In this document: piece by piece, positions 32,101 to 44,300 of the stretch
How the letters are laid out: the number at the start of each line of letters is the position of its first letter
Numbering within the stretch: the first letter of the stretch is position 1
DNA from: Congeria kusceri
Taxonomy: Eukaryota > Mollusca > Bivalvia > Myida > Dreissenidae
Reading direction: 5' to 3'
DNA: 64,000 bases
Assembly: GCA_027627225.1 (NCBI GenBank)
Contig: CM051034.1
Coordinates: 12,182,261-12,246,260 of the forward strand
The notes under the pieces: model-generated
Database searches by the model: none
Seen by the model: only the letters and a program-made list of their open reading frames with translations
What the model was told of the DNA's origin: nothing
Position numbers and translations under genes: made by a program

Positions 32101-35100
32101 AGCCAATTGTTTCGTTGACATAGTCCCTTTAAGTAAGGATATAGTTTACATATCTTACCTAGCATAATAGCAAGACATATTTAAACCATTATGAAAACAT
32201 AATTATTATGCATTACAATGAATATGTACCGTGTAAATGTAAGAAGTTCCCCTAGTGACTGCTGCGGGAAGTAGACAGCTATCTTTTTCTTCAACAGCAT
32301 GGCTGTGTAGATTAAAATGGTCTCCATCCCGAACATTTCTACAATACCTGAAAGAAATGTCTACAAGTACAACAATGAACAGCATAGAAAACAAAACAAT
32401 CCGAAAATGTAAACAGTTCTGTTTGTTCTGCATTGACAGTTTTTGTTTTTGTTTGTTTGGATTTTTCGCCATATTCAACAGTATTTTAGTCATATAACGG
32501 CCGTCAGTTAACCTACTCACACTTTTCCTGGGTAAGCTGGTTTACCAGTACTAAGTGCACATACTTATGCCAGTAACTAACAACAGTTACTGCCCTACTT
32601 GAATCAGAGGTAGGGGGAGAATGGCCGTAGAAATAATTTCATGACCAATCCCCACACAAGTTATGTGACCGGCTGGGAATCGAACTCGCGATCCTCGGAT
32701 TTGTAGTCCAGCGCTCTACTAACTGAGCTAGCCGGCCCGGCCTCTTCATTGACAGTATAAGGTCCTATATCGTAGCAAATATTCTGAGGTCTTATTAGTT
32801 CAAAAATCAAATTAACAGAAATCTGTCGACCATGTTAGCAATAAATTAGACTAGAGCAGCCATAAGTGAATGTTCAGACGCTGATCATGGTTAGTTGTTT
32901 TGTGGCTTTTTTATGACTTTGGCACTGCTCTTTTTAATAATTTTCAGCTTACAGTAGTAAAAGATGTATACATTTAAATCAGCCCAAAGTTTCACTGATG
33001 CAGGCACTTTTGCCTACAGCCAATTCTTACAAAAAGCCTGTTAAAAGTGTTGGGAAATGAAACAAATATTGTCTATTAACCATATCTTACCTAGTACATT
33101 CGTATTGGCAAAGGCATTTTTCTGCTGGTAGTCCTGTATAGAAAACTTTCCATTCACGTTTCCAGACCACTTCCCCTTTGTGACCACACCAAGGTAAACC
33201 TCCAACACAGCTGTCGGGCTCCCAGCCCGGCAATACTGGGCTGCTGCAGTGTGACACAGCGCTTCATACTTCTCAGGGTTGAAGTCCTTCGCTTCTATAA
33301 CTAGAGAAAATGCCTCAACCTAGAAAAGAATAATTAAACTGTTATTATCTTAAAAGGTTACTAAACAAAATCAGTTTTTTAAGATTATTGGTTTTGATGA
33401 TTTCAAAATGTTTTCACTACATAAACAGCTCTCAACTAACAACTTCACAAAAATGAAAAATCAAAGCAATGTAACCCAATTTCAATATGCCAATGACAAA
33501 AAAATGTGCTAATTTTTATATCACTTTGTTTACATAATTTGAACAAGGCTTGTTGTAAGTCTAGATGAGGTAACAAAATTAATTATCTTCATCACCTTTG
33601 GTAAATTGTTATTCTCTGGCAGTGGATGTGTGAAAATGTAGTACCAGTTTCGCTCAAACTGACTGTATAGAAATGGGATAAATTCCTCTGATTTCCAGGA
33701 CAGACAACACTTTTTCATGAACAACTCCCTGTGCGCCTCTGTCACTGAGGGATAGGACCAGGTCCATAACACTTCACCATTGGTGTCTTTTTCTGAAATT
33801 ATAAAACTTTTTTTAAATACAAAATGCTGGCACAAACAAACTATATAACTAAAAGTCAATGTAAACAGTAGATAAAAGGAGTCAATCAGTAATTATATCA
33901 TTCTATTAGTATTATAAAAATTAGATGTCAAACGTAATAAGATAACACTGAATAAATTTTGGATTGCATTTGGTCTCAAAATAGCAACCAAGGCCATCTT
34001 ATTTTGGCCAAGTTCTTTATTCTTAATTTAAACCATAATCACTTTTTCTATCCATGTATGATGACCATCACTCACAACCATATGAAATAATATGCCATTG
34101 GGTTTTTCCTGGATCTTTCTTAACAAAAATGATGTGAAACATTTAGCCTAAAAAAAGTTGTTTCTGGTGGCCCGACCGACCCAACATTTTTACCCCGACA
34201 TTTTATTACTTTTTAATGGGGATAATAATATAACTTCTATAACAACACGGGAAGGAGTGTGCTTAATATCTAGCGAGAGTGTTTACAAGAGTCCACAGTA
34301 GCTCAGTTCACTATATATCATCATTCAGTTTGTTCCAGTCGAGAGCTGTTCTCACAAAGAAAGAGTTTCTGTATAAGTCACTTTTTGCCTGACTGGGTGC
34401 AAAATATTTGCTGTTGTTATTCACAGAATTTTCAATATTATTGTTCTTAACACAGTCTTCAAAATGTTTAGCTCTTACAGTCCTTTTAGGTTTTTGTCTT
34501 TTCATGTTTTGGTCAATGTCAGTAGCTGGTACATGCCCTTCCACCACTATGTACAGGAACGTCAGCCTCTGGTGACAGCGTCTTCCTTGCAGGCTGGGTA
34601 GCTCTAGGTTGTGTAGCATCTCAGTGACACAACTCTCTTGCATCGAATAAATCTGGTACCAATTCTTTGTATATGCGTTCTAGGCGTTCAATATATCACT
34701 TGTCAGGTATGGATCCCAGAAGATGCACAGTCTAGTTTGGAACGGACCAAGGCTACATGTAGGCATGGCAGGTTGTGACGGAGGAAACTTATAGTGCAGT
34801 TTGTTTTCTTACATGTGATTTTAATACAAGTTTTCCATCATCCATTAATTAAATTTAAAATAAAGCCTACTTACCGACCTTACCGACACAGTTTAGTTTT
34901 CTTTCTTTTTTGTTTTAAAATTGTGACACAGACACCACATACACAACTATTTTTGTACGCCCTTTGTCATTTAGGGGTGACCATTTTTTGTGGGCCTTTT
35001 AGTTAACTTTTAGACCTATTTTGCCAATTTTTGGGGGTGTTATCCAAGCAATTTAGAACTTATAATAGTTTTATCACGTTGTTCATTCCTTTCAAATAGA

Positions 35101-35220
35101 AGGAAATAGAACAATCAACTTGCAAATAATGTGTCACTGATATATCTGTTTTGAAATATGACTTTTAAATAAATAAATACCAATTATTCCACAGCAAATT
35201 AAATCTCCTAGACCAGCCAT
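29190..35220 (-). CDS. DENND10: DENN domain-containing protein 10 (FAM45 family)
   Basis: Eight coding exons on the minus strand, start codon at 35220: 35181-35220, 33596-33792, 33091-33319, 32230-32347, 30987-31127, 30387-30454, 29682-29776, 29190-29351. All introns are GT-AG and the phases agree, giving 349 aa, close to the ~357 aa of vertebrate DENND10. The N-terminus MAGLGDLICCGIIEKDTNGE, with an in-frame stop nine bases upstream, starts the DENN module; other family marks are VLEVYLGVVTKGKW, MFGMETILIYTAMLLKKKIA, LPAFVWHRQNWQVVYPF and the C-terminal KERKMPPAMENFLYSLA. The family is known for late-endosome/multivesicular body homeostasis and Rab27 regulation. It is divergent from HAUS8. 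Introns contain a SINE, MITEs and a LINE fragment, all outside exons. No break seen. Confidence 0.92.
30066..30360. mobile_element. MITE in DENND10 intron 6
   Basis: It starts CCTATCAATATTTTCCCCCAG and ends CTGGGGGAATTGATAGG, an imperfect inverted pair. A run of 13 C lies at 30325-30337. It ends 26 bases from the DENND10 exon-6 donor. No coding capacity. Confidence 0.6.
31239..31477. mobile_element. MITE in DENND10 intron 4
   Basis: The ends are imperfect inverted copies: GGGCCTGTATTTATGAAGA at the left, and TCTTTATAAATATGGGCC at the right. Length about 240 bp. A related half (CCATATCCACAAAGCTTCTA) appears at 47262 in HAUS8 intron 15. Confidence 0.6.
31734..31975 (+). repeat. Dispersed SINE-like element, family 2, copy 3
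   Basis: Best-preserved copy: GGGAAAAGAGTGTACGC, TTTGTTTGGCCCTTTTC, then a tRNA-like part with AACGCAGTCGGTTAAAGAGC and GAGTTCGATATCC. It lies in DENND10 intron 4, antisense to the gene. Confidence 0.6.
32441..32746 (-). mobile_element. tRNA-derived SINE, family 1, copy 1 (DENND10 intron 3)
   Basis: A complete copy on the minus strand: tRNA-like head with GGCTAGCTCAGTTAGTAGAG and GAGTTCGATTCCC, a body with GTGCACTTAGTACTGGTAAA, and an A/C-rich tail. The ten-base repeat CATTGACAGT directly flanks it on both sides (32431-32440 and 32747-32756), a target-site duplication. Three further copies lie at 45358, 46149 and 48481. Confidence 0.88.
34290..34780 (-). mobile_element. LINE 3'-end fragment (CR1/Jockey-like) in DENND10 intron 1
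   Basis: The minus-strand frame 34643-34311 encodes LELPSLQGRRCHQRLTFLYI and ends in KNSFF-like YRNSFFVRTALDWNKLNDDI, the typical C-terminal tail of non-LTR reverse transcriptases. Upstream, in a shifted frame, IERLERIY- and WDPY-like stretches continue the same domain. It is a 5'-truncated, mutated copy. Confidence 0.7.
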
Positions 35221-35314
35221 ATTAGGTTACAAACCACTATAAATGCTTTGACAGATTTTCTCTTTTCTGTATTTTAATATCTTTCGTCCCATTGAACACC
35301 GCCGGTTTTCAAAA
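35221..35314. promoter_or_regulatory. Bidirectional promoter region between DENND10 and HAUS8
   Basis: Only 94 bases separate the two start codons, which diverge. The interval must hold at least the 5' leaders if both genes start here. It contains TATAAATG at about 35240 and no clear CpG island. Non-coding 5' exons further away could move the true promoters, so the shared-promoter idea is inference. Confidence 0.55.
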
Positions 35315-38300
35315 ATGGCGTCTAAACGAAATCTGTACAGACCTGCACAAGTGCAAGAAAATGTCGGCCAGCGTAAACCAAGGTCAATTTAAGATGAAAT
35401 ATATTCGTAACATGTATAGAAATTCAACATACCGTTGAAAAAATGGTGAAACTTCCTGAGAATTCGACGTATTAATGACCTGCAAGCAATGTTTTGTTTA
35501 TCCGAAATCGTTGACGATTCCGAATCGACGTTTATTGCATTATAATGAAGTTGATGTCAGTTGTATGTGCGAGTGTCCACATGTTTGAAATGAAACAAAG
35601 GTCCTTCGTTATAAATAAATATGTTGTTTAAATTTAATTCTAATCTACTTTAAAAATCATTGCAATTGTATTATTATTTAAACATGGGGTTAACAATAAC
35701 AACTTTAACTTTTTGGCATATCTACGCAGTTGCACAGTGGTAGCTGCTCACTATCACTCTGAGTGATTGTACAACTGATATACCTGATGGCGTTATAACT
35801 ACTTTATTTTTTAGGCAGCACACAGGGCCAACTAGGCGTTTACTTGCCTCAGGTTCAATGGCCCAAACTTTGTGAATCCTGAAATATGTTTCACTTGAGC
35901 CCGGAATTTCTTTACAAAAGTCAGGGGCGATAAGAAGATTATTGGTGTATCATTACTGCACCTTTTTGACTCGCGGCCAGCAGGTATTGTTGTAGGGACC
36001 AATGAGAGATTAACGATGTGAAGTTACTAGTTTGCCCAATGTAACTTTTATTGCACAGACACATCGATTTTTGTGATTGGCCAGGACAAAATGCATCTGA
36101 ACTGTATACTGGTACAAACCTTGCAAAAGTGGGACAATGCAGGCAAGACTGGGATGTATGGTCATGTTGCCTCAGTTTTGGTTCCATTATTTTACAGGAA
36201 AACATTGGCCCAAGGTCGCTTAATTACAAATAACCGACCTGCAACAGGGAGTAATGCGGGGAGTCATCCATCTGTTTCTGGTAATCATTGGATCCACTTT
36301 TATTCCATTTTATTTAGAAATATAATGTTTAATGCAGTACTATATAGTTTGCATACATTACTTATGGTCCGTACTATCTACTGCATGTTTATCATATGAA
36401 GTTAGAATTTGTATATTCATTACTTTTTTTGAAAATAATAGCTCAATTTCAAATTGAAAACTCATTTCCATTTTATTACAGGTCTCAAACCTGGTCATCA
36501 TACTGGTGGAGTCCTTATGCACGGTCATTTGAACACGAGCAATGTCTCCCCTGGTAACCTTTCAGGTCTCCATGCGAGCCATGCCTCAAACTCGTCCATC
36601 AACAATTCCCATCATGCCTCACTGATACAGGGCCTACTGGAGGGATCTCTGTTCTCACCACGGAGGTACTGGTAACATTGATAATGGTTATTTAAATTTC
36701 AGCTTAAAGGTTTTTTATGTAATGTACACCTTCTAACTGTGTATGAGTTCACCAAAAATGACATGTCTTTACCTTATCTTGATCAGGGATTTCAATGGAT
36801 TTTGAAAACCAGGTGTCAAATGACCCTTGGCTTGAAATGTTGAGGGGTCAAAATGAAAATTTCACGGGTCAAAATTATTTTGTTTCTGCATATTTGTTAA
36901 ATGCTCTGCAAGTGTTGCTTTTTATTAATAAATATTAAGAACTCTTCCAAAAAACACCATCTGACAGTATGGAAAAAAAAAATATGTTCATGCACTTTTG
37001 AAGTTGGCTAATGGTGAACAGTGGCATCAAAATGATGCAAGCCTGATTATTTGCTCAAGTCAGACATTATTAAATTGCAATTTGCTTGCATCGAAAAGCA
37101 GGATTCTGCTTCTATTGAAATCCCTGTATATTGCAAAAATAATTGTATGAATTGTAATTTTTTTTTAAATATTTCTTAAAGCATTTTTGTTAGACAAGCC
37201 TGAAGCATATTACCCCAGTAAGATAGTTTTGAGTCCATCTTCTGGGTAGAACCCTGTACTGGATGATACAAACACCGCATCTGAAGGGATTTATTTAAAA
37301 ATACTTTGATAACAAGGCAGATACCAAACTTACATAACTATTACACTTACATTCTTCACTAGAGAGGTTCCAACAGTGAGTGAAGAAAAAACTCCCAACA
37401 GAGGGCCCCCTGCCGGCAGCCTGGACCTTACAGACAGCGAGGCAGGAGACGAGGTAAGGCTGTCTGTACATTGAGTATTGATAACGCTACCAGTAGACAC
37501 AACAGCCAAGGTAAGGTGGTCTGTACATTGAGTATTGATAACGCTACCAGTAGACACAACAGCCAAGGTATGGCTGTCTGTACATTGAGTATTGATAAAG
37601 CTACCAGTAGACACAACAGCCACAGTTATTTGTTGCTAACATGTCTTAAATGATCTGTAAATGTTTTTATTTTAACATTTGCCGAGAAAGATTCTTTTGA
37701 AAGACTGGTCTGGTATTTTTACATTATCATAATATTTAGCTACTAATTTGTATTTCCACCTAGCAGTATTTACTGTCTTTGATAAAAAGCAAGTAAGCTG
37801 TACAGCAGTTTTGCTAATAGAAATTTATTTGGTAGTCAATTAATCAATAAAAAACACAGAAAATATATACATGACTGGTCTGGTATTTTTACATTATCAT
37901 AATATGTAGCTACTAATATGTATTTCCACCTAGCAGTATTTACTGTCTTTGATAAAAAGCAAGTAAGCTGTACAGCAGTTTTGCTAATAGAAATTTATTT
38001 GGTAGTCAATTAATCAATAAAAAACACAGAAAATATATACATATATGTATAAGAATTGTAATTTGATTTTTGTATTACTGACATACTGGTACAAATAACT
38101 TCTGTTTAGTTGTGTGCCATGGTTGCTTATGTTTGGTTTTATTATGTAGATAAAACTGTTGATGACAAATATCAGTTTGTTTAAATATAAAAAAAAATCA
38201 CAGAAGGTTGTTTGCAACAGTTAGCAACAATGTTAAATATACCTACTTCATTGCTTGACTAGATGTCTGAGCCGAGGTCTCGCTATCCAAAGCCCTCTGA

Positions 38301-41300
38301 GGTTTTGTGTGTGGATGCCTCGCGACAGACGGTAAATCCCGATGTGTCAGAGGTGGACATTCGTATTGGTGTGGACTCCTCCCCTGTGAAGATTGTCTGC
38401 CACTCACCGTCCCGCATCAATCACACTAGGTATGTATTCAACTGTTTGTTATGATGTATTCTTTGTGTCATCAAATAATTAGCATTTATTTAAATGGAGA
38501 ATGTATTCATGGTCCAGATTTATTTTATTTTAGCTCACCTGAGCACAAAGTGCTCTGTGTGCTCTGTGAGCAATTGGTATAGGGGATCTCTCCTGCGTCG
38601 TCCATGTGCTGTCAACAGTTTGTTTCATTCTCACTCGGGAGACTTTACTTTTTATCCAGTCTTAACCAAACTTGCACAGTTTGTGTATGACCATAAAATC
38701 TCGGACGGGATTGTTATTGGGCCAGATCACACCAGTAACACTGGAGTTATTTCCCCTTTTTCATGCAAAAAAAGTGCAAAAATGCCTTTTTCCAACATAG
38801 AGACATTATTTTCCATCCAATCTTAACCAAACTTTCACAGTTTGTGTATGACCACCAGGTCTCAGTTGATGCCATAATGGGCCTGATGGTGTTTGAAACG
38901 CCAAATTTATTGCCCTTTGTTTATGAAAATACAAAAATGGACATTATTCAGGATAGAGACTTCATTTTTAATCTAATCTTCACCAATCTTGCACAAATTG
39001 TCTATGACCATGAGATTACAGTTGAAGTCGAATATAAGCAAGATCGGATCACAAATTCCGGAGTTATTGCACTTTGTGAAAAATACAAAAAAATGGACAT
39101 TATTCAGGATAGAGACTTCCTTTTTCAATGGGAACATAGCCAATTATCGGCTATAAAGGTAAAATATCCTGATTGATATACTTAAAGACGTTCGCAACTT
39201 AAAGAAAATAAAATTGGGTTAATTTCTCCTTTTGCTTCATTATTTCTTTATTGTACATAGGTTACACTATACTAATTTCAATCAATGAATATAAATCTGT
39301 GTAAGTCATTAAGTTCTAGTCAATGGTAAAAAGTTCATAAAGCATTATAATAATCAAAAACACACGTATACAATGTATTGCTAAACAAATTAGTTTAAAA
39401 AAGATCCATTAAATATCTCCATTCTATTTTGGCAATTGATGCGTTGTTTATGTAAACACGAAACATGAAAAAGGCTACACAGGTACCCTATTTAAAGTCC
39501 AGTATTTCCCAGACATGTTTGGTGACCCATTCTTTTATTAATGTTTTGGTGTTAGCATAAGATAAGAACAAAAGATATTCGTATATTTGATTATTTATTG
39601 ATGTTTTCAAAGGCATATTAAATGCATAATTAACCTCGTTAAGCGTCCTTTAAAAGTCATTTTATGAATGGTAACTATAGATAAAGCGCGTTTTATCATT
39701 AAACTGCAATTGTATATTGCCAAACGAAACATTAAAAAAAGATGCATTTAAAAATCTCTGTCCTTGTTTGATTATGAACGCTTTATATAATTTAACATTA
39801 CTAGCCACACAAACTGAAAAAAGGGCTTCGACAGGTACTGTATTTAAACCCCAATATTTCCGGAACAAGGCTGGTGAGCCCTATTTTTTAAGACTGTTTC
39901 AGTTTTAGGATACCTTGACACATGTTTGTGGAAAATTTTATGAAAATCTGTCGTTGGAAAAAAATTTGAAAAAATTGTTGCTAACGTCTTTAAGTGCTTA
40001 CTCTGCAATTAGCCAATTTAGTCAATTTCTACACATTGTACAACATTTGGCTAAATAATATTGTTTGCCAAAACGTTTCCTTCATAACTGTGGTATTTGC
40101 AAAAATGTTGTTGAAAACAACTTGGAATTTTCGAAAATATGTCTGTTTCAGTTATTTTGATAAATTGCCAAATATCAGCCACTTTGTTTTTTAAAATGTT
40201 TTCTGTGTTTATATTTCCAGGCAGAATCATGGTAAAAGCACACCCTCACGAGCAGATGTGGAGAATGTTAAAATACAGTCACATCGAACGCCTGTCATTA
40301 TTAAAGAAAAAATTTCTGGTAATCATACACATGGCGACAATAGTTTTGAAGGCTATCCAGGTGTCTGCTAGGAGTATCATGATACTTGAAGGCTATCCAG
40401 GTGTCTGCTAGGAGTATCATGATACTTGAAAGCTTTTGTCTCGCATTGATAACAGAAGAGGTTGTTTACACTTTGTAAATAATTCCAATAAGAAATTATT
40501 TCAAGAGGCAATCTTAAGTTACTTGGTTTAGTGTTGTTGCTATGCGTGTCAGTATAAAGGAAGCTGTTGCGTCAATCATTATATAAGATAATTTTAGTTC
40601 AATTTCTCTGTTTGTTGAAATGTAACTTAGGACTAAACTAGCAACATGCTTTTTATTTCTCAGAATAAGGACAACATTTGTTTAACAGTTTACTTGTAAT
40701 ATTTTGTAGCATGTTTTATAACCCTTAAAGTTATGCTTAAAAGTCCTTAAAATATTGGTCATGTTCATGTTTCCATACATGATCGAGCGATTTTTTTCAC
40801 TGGGAATGGGTTCAGTACCCATCCAATTGGGAATTTCACGACATGAAAAACTTGCTACTGGGAACAATTTGAGTTTAAAAAAAAATAAACAACTGGTGTT
40901 TCATTGGTTGAATTTGGTATTTTCATGGTGTTTATCTATATACATACAAGTAAGTTCATGATTTACTGCTTCAAATCACATGTCCTAAGTATTTGGCATT
41001 TTGTAACTTCTGAATTGGGCATTTTTTTTCCAATTGGGAAAAATAAACCATTTTTGGCATTGGGAATGGGTCCATTTACCGGACCCTGTTATATAAGGAA
41101 AAAAATCACTTTCATCACCACAAGTCGTGTTTTTACAAAATGTTGGTCCTGGTGTTTTCAGATGATCATATAAACCCCTACACAGCCGTCCAGTCAGTTC
41201 CGATGTCCCCAAACCTCAGTGCCTGTGATAGGAAAGTGCTTCAGACTCTGCCATCCAACATCTCACAGCCAAACTTCAGTGATTCGGGCGGCTCCGATCT

Positions 41301-44300
41301 GTTGTACGCTGACCACCAAGACGATCAGATGTCAGTGCAAAGTGAGAATGATTCCGTGTCCTTGAAAGACAATAAAGATGTGGTTGTCACCAACCATAAG
41401 TTAAAAAGCAAGGACAAGTAAGTTAGAATGAATTTAATTATATGTGGGATCTTCAGGGATTGTAGCTACAACTTTTTGCATGTTGCCGGTAAAATATAAA
41501 ATTAGGCAAAAGAATGAAGTCAAATATATAAAAATTGATTTAAAGAAATCAGTAAACAAAAAAAACAAATGGTAACTGGATGAATATAAAAAATCAGGTG
41601 ATTTTACTGACTCCAAACTTAGTAAAATTATTTTTTTAAATACATAAAAATGTTATATCGTTGCTTTGTATTGTTGTAGAACACCAGCCACAGCTAAGAA
41701 AGAAAAACGTCCTGAAACAGCCAAGAAAAATAAAGCTGGTACATTGTTGCTACATTTAAAATTGTCTGATATGTTCTTGATTCAACCTGTAAACTTACAG
41801 ATTTAAGGGGTCATCTTCATACTGTAGATATCTGGGTTTTCCTTAGTCTAAGATGATGACAGAACAAAACTTCACATACTGTAGATATTTGGGTTTTCCT
41901 TAGTCTAAGATGATGACAGAACAAAACTTCACATACTGTAGTTATCTGGGTTTTCCTTAGTCTAAGATGATGACAAAACAAAACTTCACATTAATAAGTA
42001 TCAATTGGTCAAAGGTTTTCGAACACAGCTATCTAAATAATTGTTAAACGGTAAAATGAAACAGTTGTATACACAATTGTGTATATTTATTTACTAGCCA
42101 AAGACCCTTTCAAACTTTATAATTTTATATAATAAAATTTAACACTGTATTTACAAGAGTAGAGGCCACTTCATATTTTCAAATGTATACTCATTCGGGC
42201 ATCAAGCAATAGTTACCTTAAATACACTGTACAAGTATGCATTTATCTAAATATGTTTGTGTTCCACCAAAATACCAGTAATAATAACATCTTTTGGTTT
42301 AATTTCAGCTCGTGTGATCCCATCTCGTTATATGCAAGCAATGGAGACAAAATCAAAGTCATCACTGTCCTCAAGAATGGATAAAGTACTTTACTGTTTT
42401 TCGTCGCATTATTTTGTTTTGGACAGCATATTTGAAATCTTAGTCAATTTACTAATTTTAAATCACTTCTATTGAATTTGAAGTATGTTAAAACTAAAAC
42501 CCATTCAGGGCCATACTTTACTGTTTAGACTTTTTAATGATTTCAACTGTTTTTATTCAAATTAAAAGTAGGAAAAAGATCATTAGAGAACCAGTAAGCA
42601 CTTTGAAAGAGTAGACATCAGTTACAGGAAGCTCTAATCCTCCATGTGTTGTGAAACTGATAAACTATTCATCATAATTTTGCAAAAAGTTCACATAAAT
42701 TTGTTCATAACCTTTTGCGCAATTTTTCAAACTAACAAAGAGACAAACCAATATAGGCCAACACGTAACCTTCTTGGCAGAGGTAAAAAGTTTGTTACCA
42801 GTATTTTAGAAATTCTGGAGCTTTATGGCTGAACCTTTTTTCATTGTGTCAGACATCAGTTGATTGCACCAAAAGATCCAAAAGTATCGATGCACCCCCA
42901 TCAGCCCGTAAAGTGGCACGCAAACCCCAACCAGCATCCGCACCATCAGCGTCAGCCAGTAAAAAAGAGCTGAGGCGACCTTCCACCCCAGAAAACCAGT
43001 CCATAGCGTCATCAACTGGCGGCAAGACTTCCACCCCCACCATGGACTGTTCCAATTTCACACATGAAATGGACATAGATGCCTCTGCAATACACCCTGA
43101 AGTTTCATTGCTTGCAGGTTGGTTTGGATAATAGGCCTTTCAGCTTTCTTAAAACTGGATTTAAAAATCCAGCTCCTATTTGACTCCTTTATCATTGTGT
43201 CACTTTGATTTTTTGCAAAAATCAAGAGTTTTCTGTACTTAGTTGGTGTTCAGCGTTTTACATTAACAGATGAATGATTTACCGGTTTACCGGTACTGTT
43301 CCTACTTTGAGTTAATAGCTGTCAAAATCATTGTAGAGAAACACAACGATAAAGTTAGTTCATTAAGCAAGAAACATAAACTTGTAAATAAAAACATGTA
43401 CTTAAAGTTTTTCTGCTTTCCCTTCTTTGCAGGTGGGCACAGGGTCTCAAATCAAGGTCGCACAAGGTCAAGGTTACAACATGACCTTGCAGATGACCTC
43501 ATGGGTCAGTCCATAGTCTCCAACGTATCACTATACAATCAGCCAACTGTCTCGTCAAAGCCAAAACAGGTAGGACATCTATGATCTTGCAACTTTAGCT
43601 GAGAACTGTTCTATAAATTCTGTCTTTGTTTTTCTTAGGGACATTTAAAAGTTAAATGCCTAGTTGTCATTCATACTCTATTTCTCTTATTGACTTCTTT
43701 TTAATACAAATTTGTAAGTGTACCTGTATTGTGCTAAACACAAGCAGCTTATTGGTGGTTAATGTCAGGAAATAAATAGCCTAACAAGTGTGACCAGTTT
43801 TATCCAGTAATGATTGAGTTTGCTAAAACTTAAGAGTAATGAGGGTTTTCTTGTTGTCGTGGTCATAGAATAGAATTAGTTCGAAAAGTATCATGATTTA
43901 TTCTTACCGGTGGCAGTATCTTTTCAGTATACAGCAAAATTTGACATAAACATTATTTTTTTTCCAGAAAAGGGATGCAAAAAGTGCACAGAGAGCAATA
44001 GATCTTCAATACATATTTTCTCAACAATGGGCTTTTCTAGAAGCAAAGGCAAAACAAACACTGCATGACCAAGAGCAACAAGCTATGGTAAGCATAACAA
44101 ACACGGCATGACCAAGAGCAACAAGCTATGGTAAGCATAACAAACACTGCATGACCGAGAGCAACAAGCTATGGTAAGCATAACAAACACTGCATGACCA
44201 AGAGCAACAAGCTATGGTAAGCATAACAAACACTGCATGACCGAGAGCAACAAGCTATGGTAAGCATAACAAACACGGCATGACCAAGAGCAACAAGCTA

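Noticed and set aside
32655..32740. tRNA genes (also at 12084, 23322, 46360, 48481)
   Set aside because: Each has recognisable A and B boxes, but the sequence continues into a shared non-tRNA body with target-site duplications, and arms are mismatched; they are SINE heads.
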